A stretch of DNA of 64,000 nt from Dendrophyllia cribrosa (GCA_024195265.1 JAJLRJ010000007.1:9039328-9103327), one strand, 5' to 3'. Shown: positions 1 through 10,986, counted from the stretch's first letter. A program made the numbers and translations. The notes: a model not told the origin generated them from the letters alone.

Positions 1-902
1 CTTACCGCGTTAGGCGTTAGCATTTCTTATTCACGGGTTGACTCGTAGCAAGCTTTGATTTTTTCCAGTTCTTGAAATTGTGTTTGCTTCCTTCATTTTA
101 CGGCGTACTGAGTACAGGCGGAAATGGTGAGGTTAAGGGGCGGGTATACGGAAAACAAGGAAACAAAAACCAGAGGTGAACAACGGAGAGAAAAGTCATT
201 ATTCGTATTAAGATAGCGGGACGTGGAAGAATGATACTGGGAAATTACGCAATATTGCGTGACATTTAATAACAGCAATAAGACCAATAAAAAATGCGGG
301 AAATGGGCTGTTTAAAATGCGACATTTTCTTTTCTCAGTACCGCAAGATGGTCAAATTTGTCTTACTTTTACATATTTAGGGAATGAGATAAGATAAGGA
401 GCGGAGTTATTTAGTAGGAACAGGAACTGGGAGAAAAGGATTGGAAATCTATATTTATTCAGTAAACTCCTGGCTATATAAAGGCCTTAGCTTATATGAT
501 TTAATAAGAGGTTGGATTGTGCCTATAGTCGGCAAAAGGTTATGTCGACGATGCTATAATTGGAATTAAAAGAAGCATACTAAAAAGTGTACAGCTCATC
601 ACAAACTCTACTGAATTTGTTGGTGTTTTAAACTGCAGTTATGAAATCTCGATAAGTCGAACATCCGAATAAGTCCATTGAAGTTTGCGCTATATCAAAA
701 CAAATACTCTTTCCCTTTTCATTTCATTACAGAATGTAACCATGTCAACTAAAAAATCTTGATATATATATATATAAGTTGCTATAACGGTTGGAGTTTC
801 TTGGATTTTACTGCACCTGACTTGATTTCCACTGATGAGCGGTTTTCGTTAGTTTTGCATTGCTACGTTTTGTGATTGGCTAAAAAAACTCACGCCACTT
901 TC
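1..902. other. gene-free AT-rich stretch
   Basis: No reading frame with coding character, splice pattern or RNA gene is visible. A short (TA)n run lies at 763-775. Nothing else can be supported. Confidence 0.6.
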
Positions 903-906
903 TTAA

Positions 907-1131
907 AGGGGCAGTATCACGAGGTCGAAACTTGAAAACGTCGGCCCAGTTTTCAAGTTTGATTCCACAAATTCAAAAAGACCGTCGAGAAGTGGAGGTA
1001 TTTGTTGAATCAAAAAATCCGTTTTGATAGCCGGAAGAAATAAAAAAATCCCTTTTAACAGGGATATGTCCAAAATTCCGGTGCAAGAATAGTGAACAGT
1101 GCCGCGCGTGGAACCTTGTGATACTGCCCCT
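907..1131 (+). mobile_element. 225-bp TTAA-flanked MITE, copy 1
   Basis: The ends are inverted repeats starting AGGGGCAGTATCAC, and both sides carry TTAA (903-906 and 1132-1135), the expected target duplication. Two more copies lie at 19117-19344 and 25557-25783. There is no coding capacity. TTAA duplications are typical of piggyBac and Kolobok transposons; the AGGGGC end does not settle which class mobilised it. Confidence 0.8.
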
Positions 1132-1135
1132 TTAA

Positions 1136-1526
1136 GCGATCAAAAATAATACCAAAATCAATTGTGACTTGCTCGCACGCGTTTTACCGCGCTTGGTGCC
1201 GCTACATGTACTTTATTGGAGCTCTGATTGGTTCTTTGTTTTTTTTCTACTTCTACTATGATTGGTCGGAGTAATTACTATGGTTTTCATTTACGATGCT
1301 CAAGTAAAAACCCACTATATAAACGTATCATTATGGGATAAATACTAATACTAATAGAACGTAATTTCTGATGGTTTATCACCAGATGCCTAAATTAAAT
1401 GTACACAGATCCTTAGACATTTGCCGTGATAATCCGGATTATTGGAATTCCTTTTTCTGCAAATATACGGGGAGAAAATAGACTTCCGCTAGCTTGCAAC
1501 AGAGAAGGTAATAGAACAGTACTACC
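1136..1526. other. gene-free stretch
   Basis: No gene is seen. About 1215-1320 holds a degraded ATTGGTCAGAGTAATT-type fragment that resembles sequence near 47335 and inside the MITE at 61745-62021. Confidence 0.5.
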
Positions 1527-2072
1527 TCTATCACTTCCGTAACACTAACACTCACATGACACTATCACTCCCGTAACACTGTCACTTCCGTGACTCTATC
1601 ACTCCCGTGACACTAACACTCACATGACACTATCACTCCCGTGACACTGTCACTTCCGTGACTCTATCACTCCCGTGACACTAACACTCACATGACACTA
1701 TCACTCCCGTGACACTGTCACTTCCGTGACTCTATCACTTCCGTAACACTAACACTCACATGACACTATCACTCCCGTAACACTGTCACTTCCGTGACTC
1801 TATCACTCCCGTGACACTAACACTCACATGACACTATCACTTCCGTGACACTGTCACTTCCGTGACTCTATCACTCCCGTGACACTAACACTCCCGTGAC
1901 ACTATCACTCCCGTGACACTATCAATTGCGTGACACTATCACTCCTGTGACACCATCAATTCCATGACACTATCACTCCTGTGACACCATCAATTCCATG
2001 ACACTATTACTTCCGTGACACTATCAATTCCGTGACACTATCACTTCCGTGACACTAACACTCCCGTCATGA
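1527..2072. repeat. 17-bp minisatellite with 68-bp higher-order unit
   Basis: A 17-bp monomer of the type ACTATCACTCCCGTGAC repeats about 32 times. Four variants (ACTAACACTCACATGAC, ACTATCACTCCCGTGAC, ACTGTCACTTCCGTGAC, TCTATCACTCCCGTGAC) recur in the same order, giving a 68-bp higher-order unit. The right end decays into diverged monomers such as ATCAATTCCATGACACC. No coding role is apparent. Confidence 0.9.
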
Positions 2073-2077
2073 CTCCA

Positions 2078-2185
2078 AATTACTCCACGATTCTTGGAGT
2101 ATTTTGGCAACCTTGTCCGGCTTTCTACGCCCGGTGCCATCGTTTTGAAAGTGGATAAGGCCCTGGGGACAAGGTTGGATAAACT
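2078..2185 (+). repeat. dispersed repeat, CCCTGGGGACAAGG family
   Basis: It carries ATTACTCCACGATTCTTGGA at its left and GGCCCTGGGGACAAGGTTGG at its right. A related copy lies inverted at 52475-52600, and a third is split into 53383-53421 and 59395-59470. No reading frame. Confidence 0.65.
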
Positions 2186-3114
2186 TCCCTTTTATTATCA
2201 CATCCTTTCAAATTTCCCTCCTTCCCAGCAATTCAAAGTTTTGATGGACTAGCATTATCCAATGGCAAAATTACACCGATCGAATCTATTTTCAGTAAAC
2301 TTGCCAATTTACAAAGGGAAAAAATGACGCCCTTACGCAGGTTACAGCTTCCCAAAATCCTATAACCTAAAGATCGTCAGGAAAACGTATTCGCTTAAAA
2401 GATTTTTTTCTTCATACGAAAAACAATTTATGTTCCTTGTCTGTTATCCTAATATCAATTAGTGTTGACCATGAGTTTTGCTTTGGATGAGCTCTGTTTG
2501 CTGAGATAAAAACTAGTAAAATGATCTTGACTTGCTTGAGGAAAAGAGCAAAAAAAGGCAGATAGCTCCCTAGGGATAGCTCTCCTCGCATGGCTTAAGA
2601 GCCTGTAAAGTAATAACCCAGAGGACAGCATGACTCTTACCGGACGCTGTTACAGATTAAGCCAATTGCTTGACAGTCCAACAATTAATTAATTTCAGTA
2701 TTTTCCTTTGAAATAAATTAATTTTTCCTTCTTTTTCAGAAGATATGACAATTTCTGAAAATTGCTTTGACCTCTTTGGAGTTTGAAAGGAAGCTACAAG
2801 ACCTATAAAGAAACCTTGATTTTGCCTGTATGCAGTATTAACATCCTCTTAATGAATAAAACTTGGAAATTATTGTACGACGTAAGACAATTAAACTAAT
2901 AAAATGAAATCTTTTTGCGTGGAGTTTTTGTTTGAGCTTTATTTATTGAGTTTAATAACTGCGAGAAGTCTCCCTTTTCCTTCAGTTCCTAAGGGTGAGT
3001 GGAAATGTATAAGATCAGAATTTCGAAAATAGCACCCTCCCCGTTAATTTTGAGACCTTGCTTGCAATTCCCAATAGTAACAGTCCTCTCGAAAGAAACA
3101 GACCACAGTTTTAC
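2186..3114. other. gene-free stretch
   Basis: Unique-looking AT-rich sequence without a recognisable gene, RNA or element. Confidence 0.5.
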
Positions 3115-3411
3115 CATCCTGTTTGTTTGACGTGCTGTGCATCTGTAATGCCCGTATCGGTTCACAGGCTTACCATCCTCGGTTTATGTGCTGTGTTGTG
3201 CATCTGGAATGGCCGTATCGGTTCACAGGCTTACCATCCTCTGTTTGTGTGCTGTGCTGTGCATCTGTAATGGCCGTATCGGTTCACAGGCTTACCACCC
3301 TCTGTTTGTTTGATGTGCAGTGCATCTGTAATGCCCGTATATCGGTTCACAGGCTTACCATCCTCTGTTTGTTTGATGTGCTGTGCATCTGTAATGCCCG
3401 CATCAGTTTAT
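3115..3411 (+). repeat. 61-bp tandem repeat, five units
   Basis: Five consecutive units of about 61 bp share TGTGCTGTGCATCTGTAATG and CGTATCGGTTCACAGGCTTA. Units differ by a few substitutions and small indels. The open frames across it (3058-3419) follow from the repetition and look non-coding. Confidence 0.85.
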
Positions 3412-3719
3412 CAAACTAGCCGCACTATAGGCGAAATTTAGAGCTAAAAATATTTAAAACTCCCGGGACAGAAACGTCATCCCATTCCATTACGATAATT
3501 GGGGGTCGGGGATCAGTTCGGGTCGTGTTAAGTTCTTTTGGGGGATCATTTGGAATTGGGGGATCATTTGGGGCAGTGTACAGGTCGGATTTAAGCTCTC
3601 CGAAACCAACCAATAATTGAAATGACAGTTCATCGGGGAAGTCTACCACTGATACAAAAACCGACCTTGACCAGAGTGGTTTTCGGGCCTAGCAGATTTT
3701 ATTGACGGGATGCCCCGTC
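3412..3719. other. gene-free stretch
   Basis: Only a short internal repetition of GGGGGATCATTTGG around 3540-3570. No gene supported. Confidence 0.4.
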
Positions 3720-4104
3720 AAAGTTGAAGCCGTTGGTGCCCGGGGGAGTACGCTGTATATTTTTGGGTGGGGGTGTGCCGTTGGGACTCTAAAACGGACC
3801 CTTACCCTATGCCAGACCATGTTCAGCTGATTTTGCAATCCTAGCCTATACTAGACAAGACACCGAAAATCCCTACCTTGTCCTAGACTTGCTACTTTTA
3901 GAACTGCATCATTATTAGTGTTTTTAATGGAAAACCCGATCTGTCAACAATGTTGCCGCGATTATTTTATTTCCGTTTAGGGAGGGCTCTGTCAATTCCG
4001 AGTTTAAATTCCTATTCTAGACTTAATTTTTCATACCACTGATCAGTTACCCTATCCCAGACTAAACTACATACCTTTCACAGCGGCACATATAGCTATA
4101 GATT

Positions 4105-4141
<37 letters not shown>

Positions 4142-4145
4142 CTCT
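3720..4145 (+). repeat. poly-C-bounded dispersed repeat (family P1)
   Basis: The block starts at a GCCCGGGGGAGT end and finishes in a run of more than 30 C (about 4108-4138). Its interior repeats phrases like CCTATNCYAGACTA. A clear inverse copy, with G and C runs at its ends, lies at 63365-63845. No open frame. The mobilisation mechanism is unknown. Confidence 0.7.
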
Positions 4146-4442
4146 CCTCCCGGGCATTGGTGGCGGCTTGCGCAATATCAAAGCATTTTGATCTCCTCAG
4201 GAGCGAGGCTTAGTGAATTTATCAATTCACGAGAGTCAATGTTAACGTTTTCTTCTGTAATCTACCGTACAGTTCAGTGATGGCTAAAGATCGCTGGCTG
4301 TTGACGTGCCGTGGCCGCCACAGCGTGCAATTACTTCAGGCAGGCAATGAGCTATGGACTGTTATAAAACAGGGGCTTCAGAGCTCATTAACCCCAGTTT
4401 TTAAACGTTCCTTGCGAGCCTGTCCAATAATGTAGTCAACCA

Positions 4443-5317
4443 ATGCGTTCGCTTCCTGACCCGATATATATTGCAGAATTATTCTTTTTTAATTTTAGGA
4501 CGTCGTTCCCCATCGTACCTCTTACTGTTTCTGTGTTATTAGCGATCAAACTTTGGCGATTTTTGGAGGTAAACACGAGTGAGCTAAGGAAGCTTCAAGG
4601 GTTCCAGGGCGCCCATAGACCAATATCACGCTAGCATGGCACAAAAATATATTTGGTTTATTGGGGAGAAGAGCCCAGCATCAAATTCAGCATATCGATA
4701 TCAGTAAAACTACAAAGTTTTGTAAAGATTGCTAGAAAACTGACAAAGATATGAAATTTTGAAACTGAGCATTTTTACAAAGAAATGTATGGTGGCAAGC
4801 ATAGATTGCCCGTCCAGCCTCGTTTTTGTGTTTTTCCCATACATTTCTTTGTAAAAATTAGGCCAGAGTACTAAGTTTCAAAAGCTCATATATCCGTCAG
4901 TATACGAGCAATCTTTACGAAACTTTACAGTTTTACTAATATTGATGTGCTGATTTTGATGCTGGACTCTTTTCCCCATTAAATTAAATATATTTTCATG
5001 CCATGCTAGCGTGATATTGGTGTATATAAGACTTGAGTATTCTGGAACTTCAAGCAACTGTAATTTCTAAAGTCGCTTCGACCTTTTGGGATCAAAGTTT
5101 CAGTCTTCAAGATTAGGAAAAACATGATGTTTGATTCATGTTCTTGTGCAATCTTACTAGATACTGAGATTTGAACATTGCAAATATATGAGCATTTACA
5201 ACAACATGTTCGTTTATATTGTTTTCTTTTCATGGAGATTTCCTAAGCAGTAATGAAGTCTCTGCTTTTTTCTTTCAGGTTCAACAGCAAAATGTGGCTT
5301 CAGTCTGCTTTTTTTAA
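4443..5317 (+). CDS. possible two-exon small membrane protein, 54 residues (weak)
   Basis: Exon 1 would be 4443-4568, ending GAG|GTAAAC; exon 2 would be 5279-5317, after a pyrimidine-rich TTTTTTCTTTCAG acceptor. Joined, the frame gives 42 plus 12 residues with one hydrophobic segment (FPIVPLTVSVLLAI) followed by KLWRF, then a stop. A polyadenylation signal lies at 5471-5476. The intron contains a 400-bp palindromic element. An alternative ATG in good context at about 4279 opens a different 51-codon frame. I do not recognise the product. The splice signals are good but the protein is short, so this may be a noncoding transcript or chance. Confidence 0.25.
4620..5020. mobile_element. 400-bp palindromic foldback element
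   Basis: Two arms of about 180 bp form an imperfect inverted repeat. The outer ends read CCAATATCACGCTAGCATGG, and the arms meet near 4800 around ACAAAGAAATGTATGG and its complement. No coding capacity. Confidence 0.85.
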
Positions 5318-5470
5318 CCTGAAAATAGCAGCTAAACAAAAATTACATTTTTATTGCTTGTCCCAAAATTATTACATTGGGGCTTGAGGGTTTTGCTGGG
5401 TTGTGCTCCAGCAGTAACCTGCCAGAAATGCACAGCAGCCCCGAGTTGTTTACTTTTGTCTTCGTGTGAC

Positions 5471-5476
5471 AATAAA
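5471..5476 (+). terminator. AATAAA polyadenylation signal (candidate)
   Basis: AATAAA sits about 155 bases past the stop of the weak 4443-5317 candidate. It is the main reason to suspect that a transcript ends here. Confidence 0.3.
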
Positions 5477-5499
5477 AACTTTATCTTTGCACAGACTTA

Positions 5500-7358
5500 A
5501 GTGCTTGTGGGGACCATATGTAGATTTCATAGTTGGGAAAATTTTGGCTCACTATCATGTATTTGTTGGAGCTAAGCCTTGAGTTGTATCACTGATGAAT
5601 TGCTATAATTATTTTGATTTTTATTGATTGTTTTCTATTATCAATATATCAAGTCCATATCATATAACTGCAGTATACCTTGATTATCAAGGATGGCATG
5701 GGAAGAGAGGGGGACTGTAAGCAGGTGAAGTTTCTGTTTCCCATTTCTGTGTACTGACTTCTCAAAGGGCTTCATTTACTTTTTTATTTACCCTATAAAA
5801 CCATCAATCAGGACGGGGAAGCTTGTAGTGAAAATAGGTCAGAACAGAAACATTTCAACCATTTTTTCCTAGCTCCACCATTGATCAGTATAATTTTTAA
5901 GTTTGGAGGGGATTAGTATAAGTTTACATTATCTGTCTGTTAGGAAAGTTGCATTGTTTCTTAAAATTATTATGACAACTACTAATGACAGTTTTCTCTC
6001 TCTGAGCAACCGTGCTTTGTTGCTGTTAGTACTTTGACTCTCATAAGTAACCATTTTTTCCTAAGCGACCACCTTTCCTGGTTCTGAGTTGGGGTGGTTG
6101 CTCATGACAGAGTCAATTGTAGGTTTGTTATAAACTACCTAAGATTTGTGCTCGAGTGAAAGAACATACAGCTGTTCTCATATGCACAGTCCTGATTGTT
6201 GAGCCCTAACTACATTCCAAGTAGAGGGCCCAAAGAAAAAAGGGTTCCTTACTACCTTTTAAACATAAAACACCCTAGATTTTCATTTTCAAGCCCAGAA
6301 GTTTGAATTCCTTTTCGCCTGAGGACCACCTAATGACAAATTTCAACACTCAGGTCTTTATGGCCAGAATTGAATGTCTTTTTATTATGTTTTTTTTGTT
6401 CTTGTTCAGATGCAGCAATGTACAGTGTTTATGTTACTTCTTTATTTCCATTAGGTTTTAAACTCATGTTTCCCTCTTGAAGTTTTAGCTAGGAACAATA
6501 TGTGATATTAGTAATAAAAACACAACAATTGTCAGATTTTTAATGGTCAATGGAACTTAAATCTGTTTTTGTAAACTTATTATTGATTTCATCTCCTTGA
6601 TTATTTGGTGTTTAACATGATCTTACAGTTTTATTATTTATTTATTTATTTAATTGCTTCACAACAACACAAATCCAGCACTACCAGCATACAGTACAAT
6701 AATCAGATCGCCTTCACGTATTTCTAGAATTCATGAGGTCAATAAAATGCAACAATAACTAAAAATCGATTGTTGTGGTTACCAACCTCGGATTTTTAAT
6801 TTCCTGAGATTTTCCCAGTTGGTTATGGCATCTTCGATTTTATATAGCTTTCGTTACAAATTTCTCGTGCAGCCTGTCTTTAATAAGTCTTCTCGTCGAT
6901 CTTTGGGCGTACAACCTTACTATAGTAACAATTAAGTGGATTCCTATCAACTTCAATCAATGCCGATTTGTGTGGTTGTTATGGCTCAAATTTGTAGTCA
7001 GTATACGATGTGAGTCTTTTCGTCGATCGGCGTAGAAAACTGCGTTTAAGATTATACCGCAGTCATTCAGTTTAAAAAAAATGGTATCTTTATCAGAGGA
7101 ATTGCATAAACTTCATCTAGGCCGATTTGTGCTTCCATAGTGGCTAAATACTGAAAATTTGTCAGTAGTTGCTCGAGGTCATCACAGCTCGTCCGAAGGT
7201 TCATTTGAAACTGAACCGAGTACCGCCTAAAACGATAATTCAACCCATGATGCCTTGCGGACAGTGTCCAACCACCACTGGGATGAAACTCTGAAGTAGC
7301 TCTCGTACAACTATGACTCCAAATAAATGTTGAGCCACGTAGCACTGGTGATACAAAC
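5500..7358. other. long gene-free stretch
   Basis: No gene recognised. Around 6000-6115 the sequence AAGCGACCACC and GGTGGTTGCTCATGA look like a decayed copy of the element at 49247-49692. TTTATTTATTTATTTA occurs near 6640. The rest shows nothing I can name. Confidence 0.5.
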
Positions 7359-7711
7359 AAGGAATCAGATAATTAACTCTGTGTAAATTATAGTGCTAAG
7401 GTCAACCCATAAATTTCCCTGTACTGAGCGTTAGCCCTAGTAAGGAAATGAGGGACCACACGAGGGAAAGAAAAAAATCTTTGACCTCGGTGGGATTCGA
7501 ACCCACGACCTCCGGATTAGATCTTCTGTCGCTCTACCGCTTGGGCCACGAGACCGTACAGGAGCAGATCGTGGGTAATAAGAGGTCAAAAAATTTTTTC
7601 TTTCCCTCGTGTGGTCCCTCATTTCCTTACTAGGGCTAACGCTCAGTACAGGGAAATTTATGGGTTGACCTTAGCACTATAATTTACACAGAGTTAATTC
7701 TCTGATTCCTT
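7359..7711. mobile_element. palindromic element with tRNA-like core
   Basis: Arms of about 118 bp (7359-7477 and 7592-7711) are almost perfect inverted copies, starting AAGGAATCAGA and running through AGTAAGGAAATGAGGGACCA. Between them sits a 73-nt tRNA-like sequence on the minus strand. The mirror-image arms explain the twin 61-codon frames on the two strands, which are not genes. Compare the similarly built element at 59051-59389. Confidence 0.85.
7483..7555 (-). pseudogene. tRNA-like sequence inside palindrome
   Basis: Read on the minus strand, the 7-bp acceptor stem pairs with GU wobbles and the T arm (GTGGG, TTCGAAT, CCCAC) is perfect. An A-box-like GTGGCCCAAGCGGTAGAG is present. The anticodon stem does not pair, so no isotype is assigned. 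It probably retains Pol III promoter boxes, as in tRNA-derived SINEs, rather than encoding a working tRNA. Confidence 0.7.
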
Positions 7712-7869
7712 GCAACTATGACTCCAGCTGACTTAACCACGCACTCGCGCGGAATGCGCTAGATAACGCGAGCCGGTAACGGCCGGGAAAGCGGGAATTC
7801 ACGCGCGTGTCTGGTAGCGAGTTTAATACCGTAAAATAACCCTTCACCCTCCTCGCCTCCGCTTATAAA

Positions 7870-8150
7870 TGTTAACTGCAGATTACAAGGGTTTGAAGGT
7901 CGGTGGTTTGAGCCTGGTCTCTGCCGCCGTGTAGTTTCCTTAGACAAGAAACTTTGCTTCACGTTGTCTCTCTCCACCCAGGTGTATTAATAGATGGGTA
8001 CCGGAGACATAATGCTGGGGCATAACCTTGCGATGGACTAGCATCCCATCCAGGGGGGAGTAGTAATACTCTCAGTCGCTTCATGCTACAGAGCCGGGTA
8101 GTGCTCCGGCAGTTGTGAGCCGTTAGGTTTGTGAAGACTTACCTTACTGT
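7870..8150 (+). repeat. SINE-like dispersed repeat
   Basis: The body contains CCTTAGACAAGAAACTTTGC, GCGATGGACTAGCATCCCAT and CAGTCGCTTCATGCTA, a phrase set I associate with anthozoan SINEs. A B-box-like GGTTTGAGCCTGG lies near the head. The tail ends near ACTTACCTTAC. No poly-A is seen. Confidence 0.65.
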
Positions 8151-8244
8151 CTTGCTGGTTGAAACAGTGGATAATTCTTCGAAGTTAAAGGATTATTAAA
8201 AGAGTTGAAACTTTACAAAACATCTAGAACAGCTAAAATTAACT

Positions 8245-8610
8245 GTACAAGAATTTGGTTTTATCGACTGAGTCGATAAGGTAAATTAGCCACCGTAAAA
8301 AGATTCATAACATAACATAACATAAAACCTTTATTTTAACACGATAAGAATTAAAGCTAAAAAGCTAGTGGGGTCGTGTATACTACTAAACTAATATATG
8401 CTAATTGAACTATGTACATAAAAATTAATAATTACGGAACTAATAACAAAGTATTAATCCAACCTTACGAGAAAGCTGACGTTTCTATTCGCTCCGACGA
8501 AGGAGGGCTAGCGCTCGAAACGTCAGCTTTCTCGAATCTTTTTACGGCGGCTAATTTACCTTATCGACTCAGTCGATAAAACCATATTCTTGTGCTTCAC
8601 CCCCACCGAC
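8245..8610. mobile_element. Penelope-like retroelement remnants in inverted orientation
   Basis: About 60 bp at 8248-8308 recurs inverted at 8535-8596, sharing TTATCGACTCAGTCGATAA and GAATCTTTTTACGG. The right copy follows a hammerhead-like hairpin, and CACAGTTTCTCTAGAAACTA follows it. This arrangement resembles the terminal repeats of cnidarian Penelope-like elements; the family call is from memory. About 165 bp of unrelated AT-rich sequence with a short ACATA repeat lies between the arms. Confidence 0.5.
8468..8534 (+). ncRNA. hammerhead-ribozyme-like hairpin, altered core
   Basis: Perfectly complementary 16-nt arms (GAGAAAGCTGACGTTT and its complement) enclose CCGACGA, a GAGGGC...GCTC helix and GAAAC. 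The hammerhead core is CUGANGA plus GAAA. Here the U of CUGA is C, and extra bases precede helix II, so activity is doubtful. Such motifs are known in Penelope-like elements and retrozymes. Confidence 0.4.
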
Positions 8611-8639
8611 GTAGCACCACAGTTTCTCTAGAAACTAAC

Positions 8640-9047
8640 CCCATTCATAAAATTAACTGTACATTGTTTCGTATTCACGAGATGGTTCTCAGAGCCCTTT
8701 GATTCTCTCTCTCGGCTGTGATTTTCGGGCTATTCGAGGTCATAGAAAGCCTTGTTCGAGCTTGTTTTAGTGACATTGCTGTAATTTTCATCAGTCACGT
8801 TTTCAAAAATTCAGCTATATATACATTTGACTTAATTTATCATGACTTTATCAAACTAGCAGTTGTTATTGATAATAATTTTTACATTTACAATAAACAG
8901 TTCTGATTTATATTAAATCAATAATAATTGTTTAAAACAGTGTTGGAAGTACTACATAGCAGCCAAAAGGAAATAGAAAGACAGGTGCTGCAAGGTAAAC
9001 GACCTGTGATATTAACAGGGGAGTGGATGAAACTAGCCGGTACCAGG
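8640..9047. other. gene-free stretch
   Basis: AT-rich, no gene. The small open frame at 8718-8906 has no recognisable domain or splice context. Confidence 0.4.
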
Positions 9048-9425
9048 TCAAGACCCCCGGGGTGGGGGGGGGGGGGGGGTACTCCCTATAATGGGCTACA
9101 CGGGGATGCTCCGCCCGAAAGGGGTACCTTTTTGAGGCTGTAGGTATATGAAAGGGTCGGGATTTCACAAGTTGAAGTATGTGAAAGGGTAGGGATTTCA
9201 CGAAGAATAGAAAATGGTAGCGAAAACACGAGTTGAAGCATAAAAAAGGTAGAGAAAACTGCAATTTAAGTATTATAAAAAAGGGCCTTTCAAAATATAT
9301 CAAACAGACGCACGCAAAGGCTATATGAAAGGGGTACCATTTTCAACGAAAGGTATATGAAAGGGGTACCATTTTCAATGAAAGGTATATAAAAGGGGTA
9401 CCTTTTCTACATCCCCGTACAAAAC
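9048..9425 (+). repeat. poly-G-bounded dispersed repeat (family P2)
   Basis: It starts CCCCCGGGGTGG followed by a G run (about 9063-9079) and ends near ACATCCCCGTAC. The interior repeats AAGGGGTACC and ATATGAAAGGGGTACC many times. The layout resembles families P1 and P3 without sequence identity. The long minus-strand frame across it comes from the repetition. Confidence 0.65.
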
Positions 9426-9434
9426 TTTGTTGAG

Positions 9435-9610
9435 TATATACTGAAACAGTGGATAGCATTGTTGGCGCGCTCTGGTTGGCTACTGAAACTCCGAATAGCA
9501 AGTGCTATTCACCTCCCAGCAATTTGCGAGCGAAAATTGTAATCGTTGACAGGAATAAATGAGTTAAAAAGCATCATTATCGTTATATTATCTCACTGTT
9601 TCAGTATATA
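9435..9610 (+). mobile_element. 175-bp MITE, CACTGTTTCAGTATA ends, copy 1
   Basis: The ends TATACTGAAACAGTGG and CACTGTTTCAGTATA are inverted. A second copy with diverged ends lies at 27770-27935, sharing AATTGTAATNGTTGACAGGA. TA duplications would fit a mariner-type origin. Confidence 0.75.
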
Positions 9611-10230
9611 CTAAAACGTCGCGGCTCGCTGAAATATCCACCACTACCCACCTCCACTTCGGTGAATAGTTGTTAAGTACTATAATCTATAATTACTACT
9701 AGTTATAGGAATTAAGCTTCCTCGCGCTACTGTCCCTTTTGTTTTTTTTTAATTCTATTTATATCTAGTTGCTTTTTCGTTTTAGATATTGCAATATTAA
9801 CCCTTAAACTTAAACTTATAACAATAAGTATTGAAAATCACGCGATAAGCAACAAAAACTTTGGACTTGTTCTTCGTGCAATTTTCTACGCTGATTGTTA
9901 TTATAATTTCAACCCATGAGGTATGTTTAAGTCTTTGACGTCACTTTATCCCATTCGCAACCAAGCCTTGGAACAAGGTTGATTAATGGCGGCCGTAAAT
10001 TCTCAGAAATAAATGTTAAAATAAAATGACTTCTGATTTTCGTAATGGATTGAAATTTGGCAAGATGAGTAAGAAAGTCTAATAGTACACGGAAATGTAA
10101 AAAAATGAAAATTAAAAATTTGATCACAGGGGCACATGATTGGCTGATGGCACAGATAGAAAAAAATATTGCTATCTGATAACAAGGCTTTTTTTTAGAT
10201 ACGAAAATGATAACACGACTCTTTTTTTTT
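9611..10230. other. gene-free stretch
   Basis: No gene or named element. A short GCCTTGGAACAAGGTTGATT around 9963-9983 may be decayed repeat. Confidence 0.4.
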
Positions 10231-10771
10231 AGTCAACCAAACAAAACCGAACAAAAAAATCATTCCAACTCCAATCGTTCGATTAATTTCCGATTGGTTC
10301 GGCAAGTGGAACATAATCGAACTGGAACTTTTCGGTGAGTTCGATTTCCGACGCGATTAGTTCGATTTTGTTCGGTAGTAAAACAGAAACTAACACTGGC
10401 GGTGAAAGAGTACTCGTGGTAGCCTTTACTGACAACTGCGTCTGGAATTGTTAGCTTGACCGACATCTTGCCCGAGTTGAAATTGAGGCCTACACAAGCT
10501 TGTTTAACCGTAACGCCCTGCTTGAAACTGAATGAAAACGGTTTGGAATGTCAATGCGCAGGCCAGATCAATTTAGAGTTCGATTATGTTCGACTGCCGA
10601 ACCCAATTCAAATCAATCGAACGATTAGAGATTGAACAGGTGTTCGATTGGCACAAAGTTTGGGTGAGTTCGATTATGTTCGATTGCCGAACCCAATCTA
10701 AATCAATTGAACGATTGGAGTTCGATTGAGTTCGATTTCCGAACGTTCTATTTCCGAACGTTTGATTGACT
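10231..10771. mobile_element. 540-bp inverted-repeat element rich in TTCGATT
   Basis: The ends AGTCAACCAAAC and GTTTGATTGACT are inverted. The interior carries many copies of TTCGATT, TTCGGT and ATGTTCGATTGCCGAACCC in both orientations. There is no coding capacity, and the frame at 10260-10466 is a by-product. Confidence 0.7.
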
Positions 10772-10986
10772 ACGCCGGGATAGTTGTATTGACGTGGTGG
10801 TCTTGAGATAGTCTTCTAATTAAAAATTAACATTTGTGGCAATCCTTTATGCTTATTTGACAATGTTTTGGCGATTAATTGTGATGCGTTTAAAAGCTTT
10901 TTTTAGAAGGTTTGTTTTGTTTAGCGCCATTTGTCGCCCTTTTAGAACACTTGGCAATAATACGCTTATTAACCAAACCAAATAAA

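Noticed and set aside
1527..2072. CRISPR-like array
   Set aside because: The units are contiguous 17-bp monomers without unique spacers, in a eukaryotic setting.
7437..7633. Twin 61-codon frames on opposite strands
   Set aside because: Both arise from the inverted arms and tRNA-like core of the palindromic element.
8932..9303. 123-codon minus-strand frame
   Set aside because: Spans the poly-G tract and the internal repeats of family P2; no domain and no splice context.
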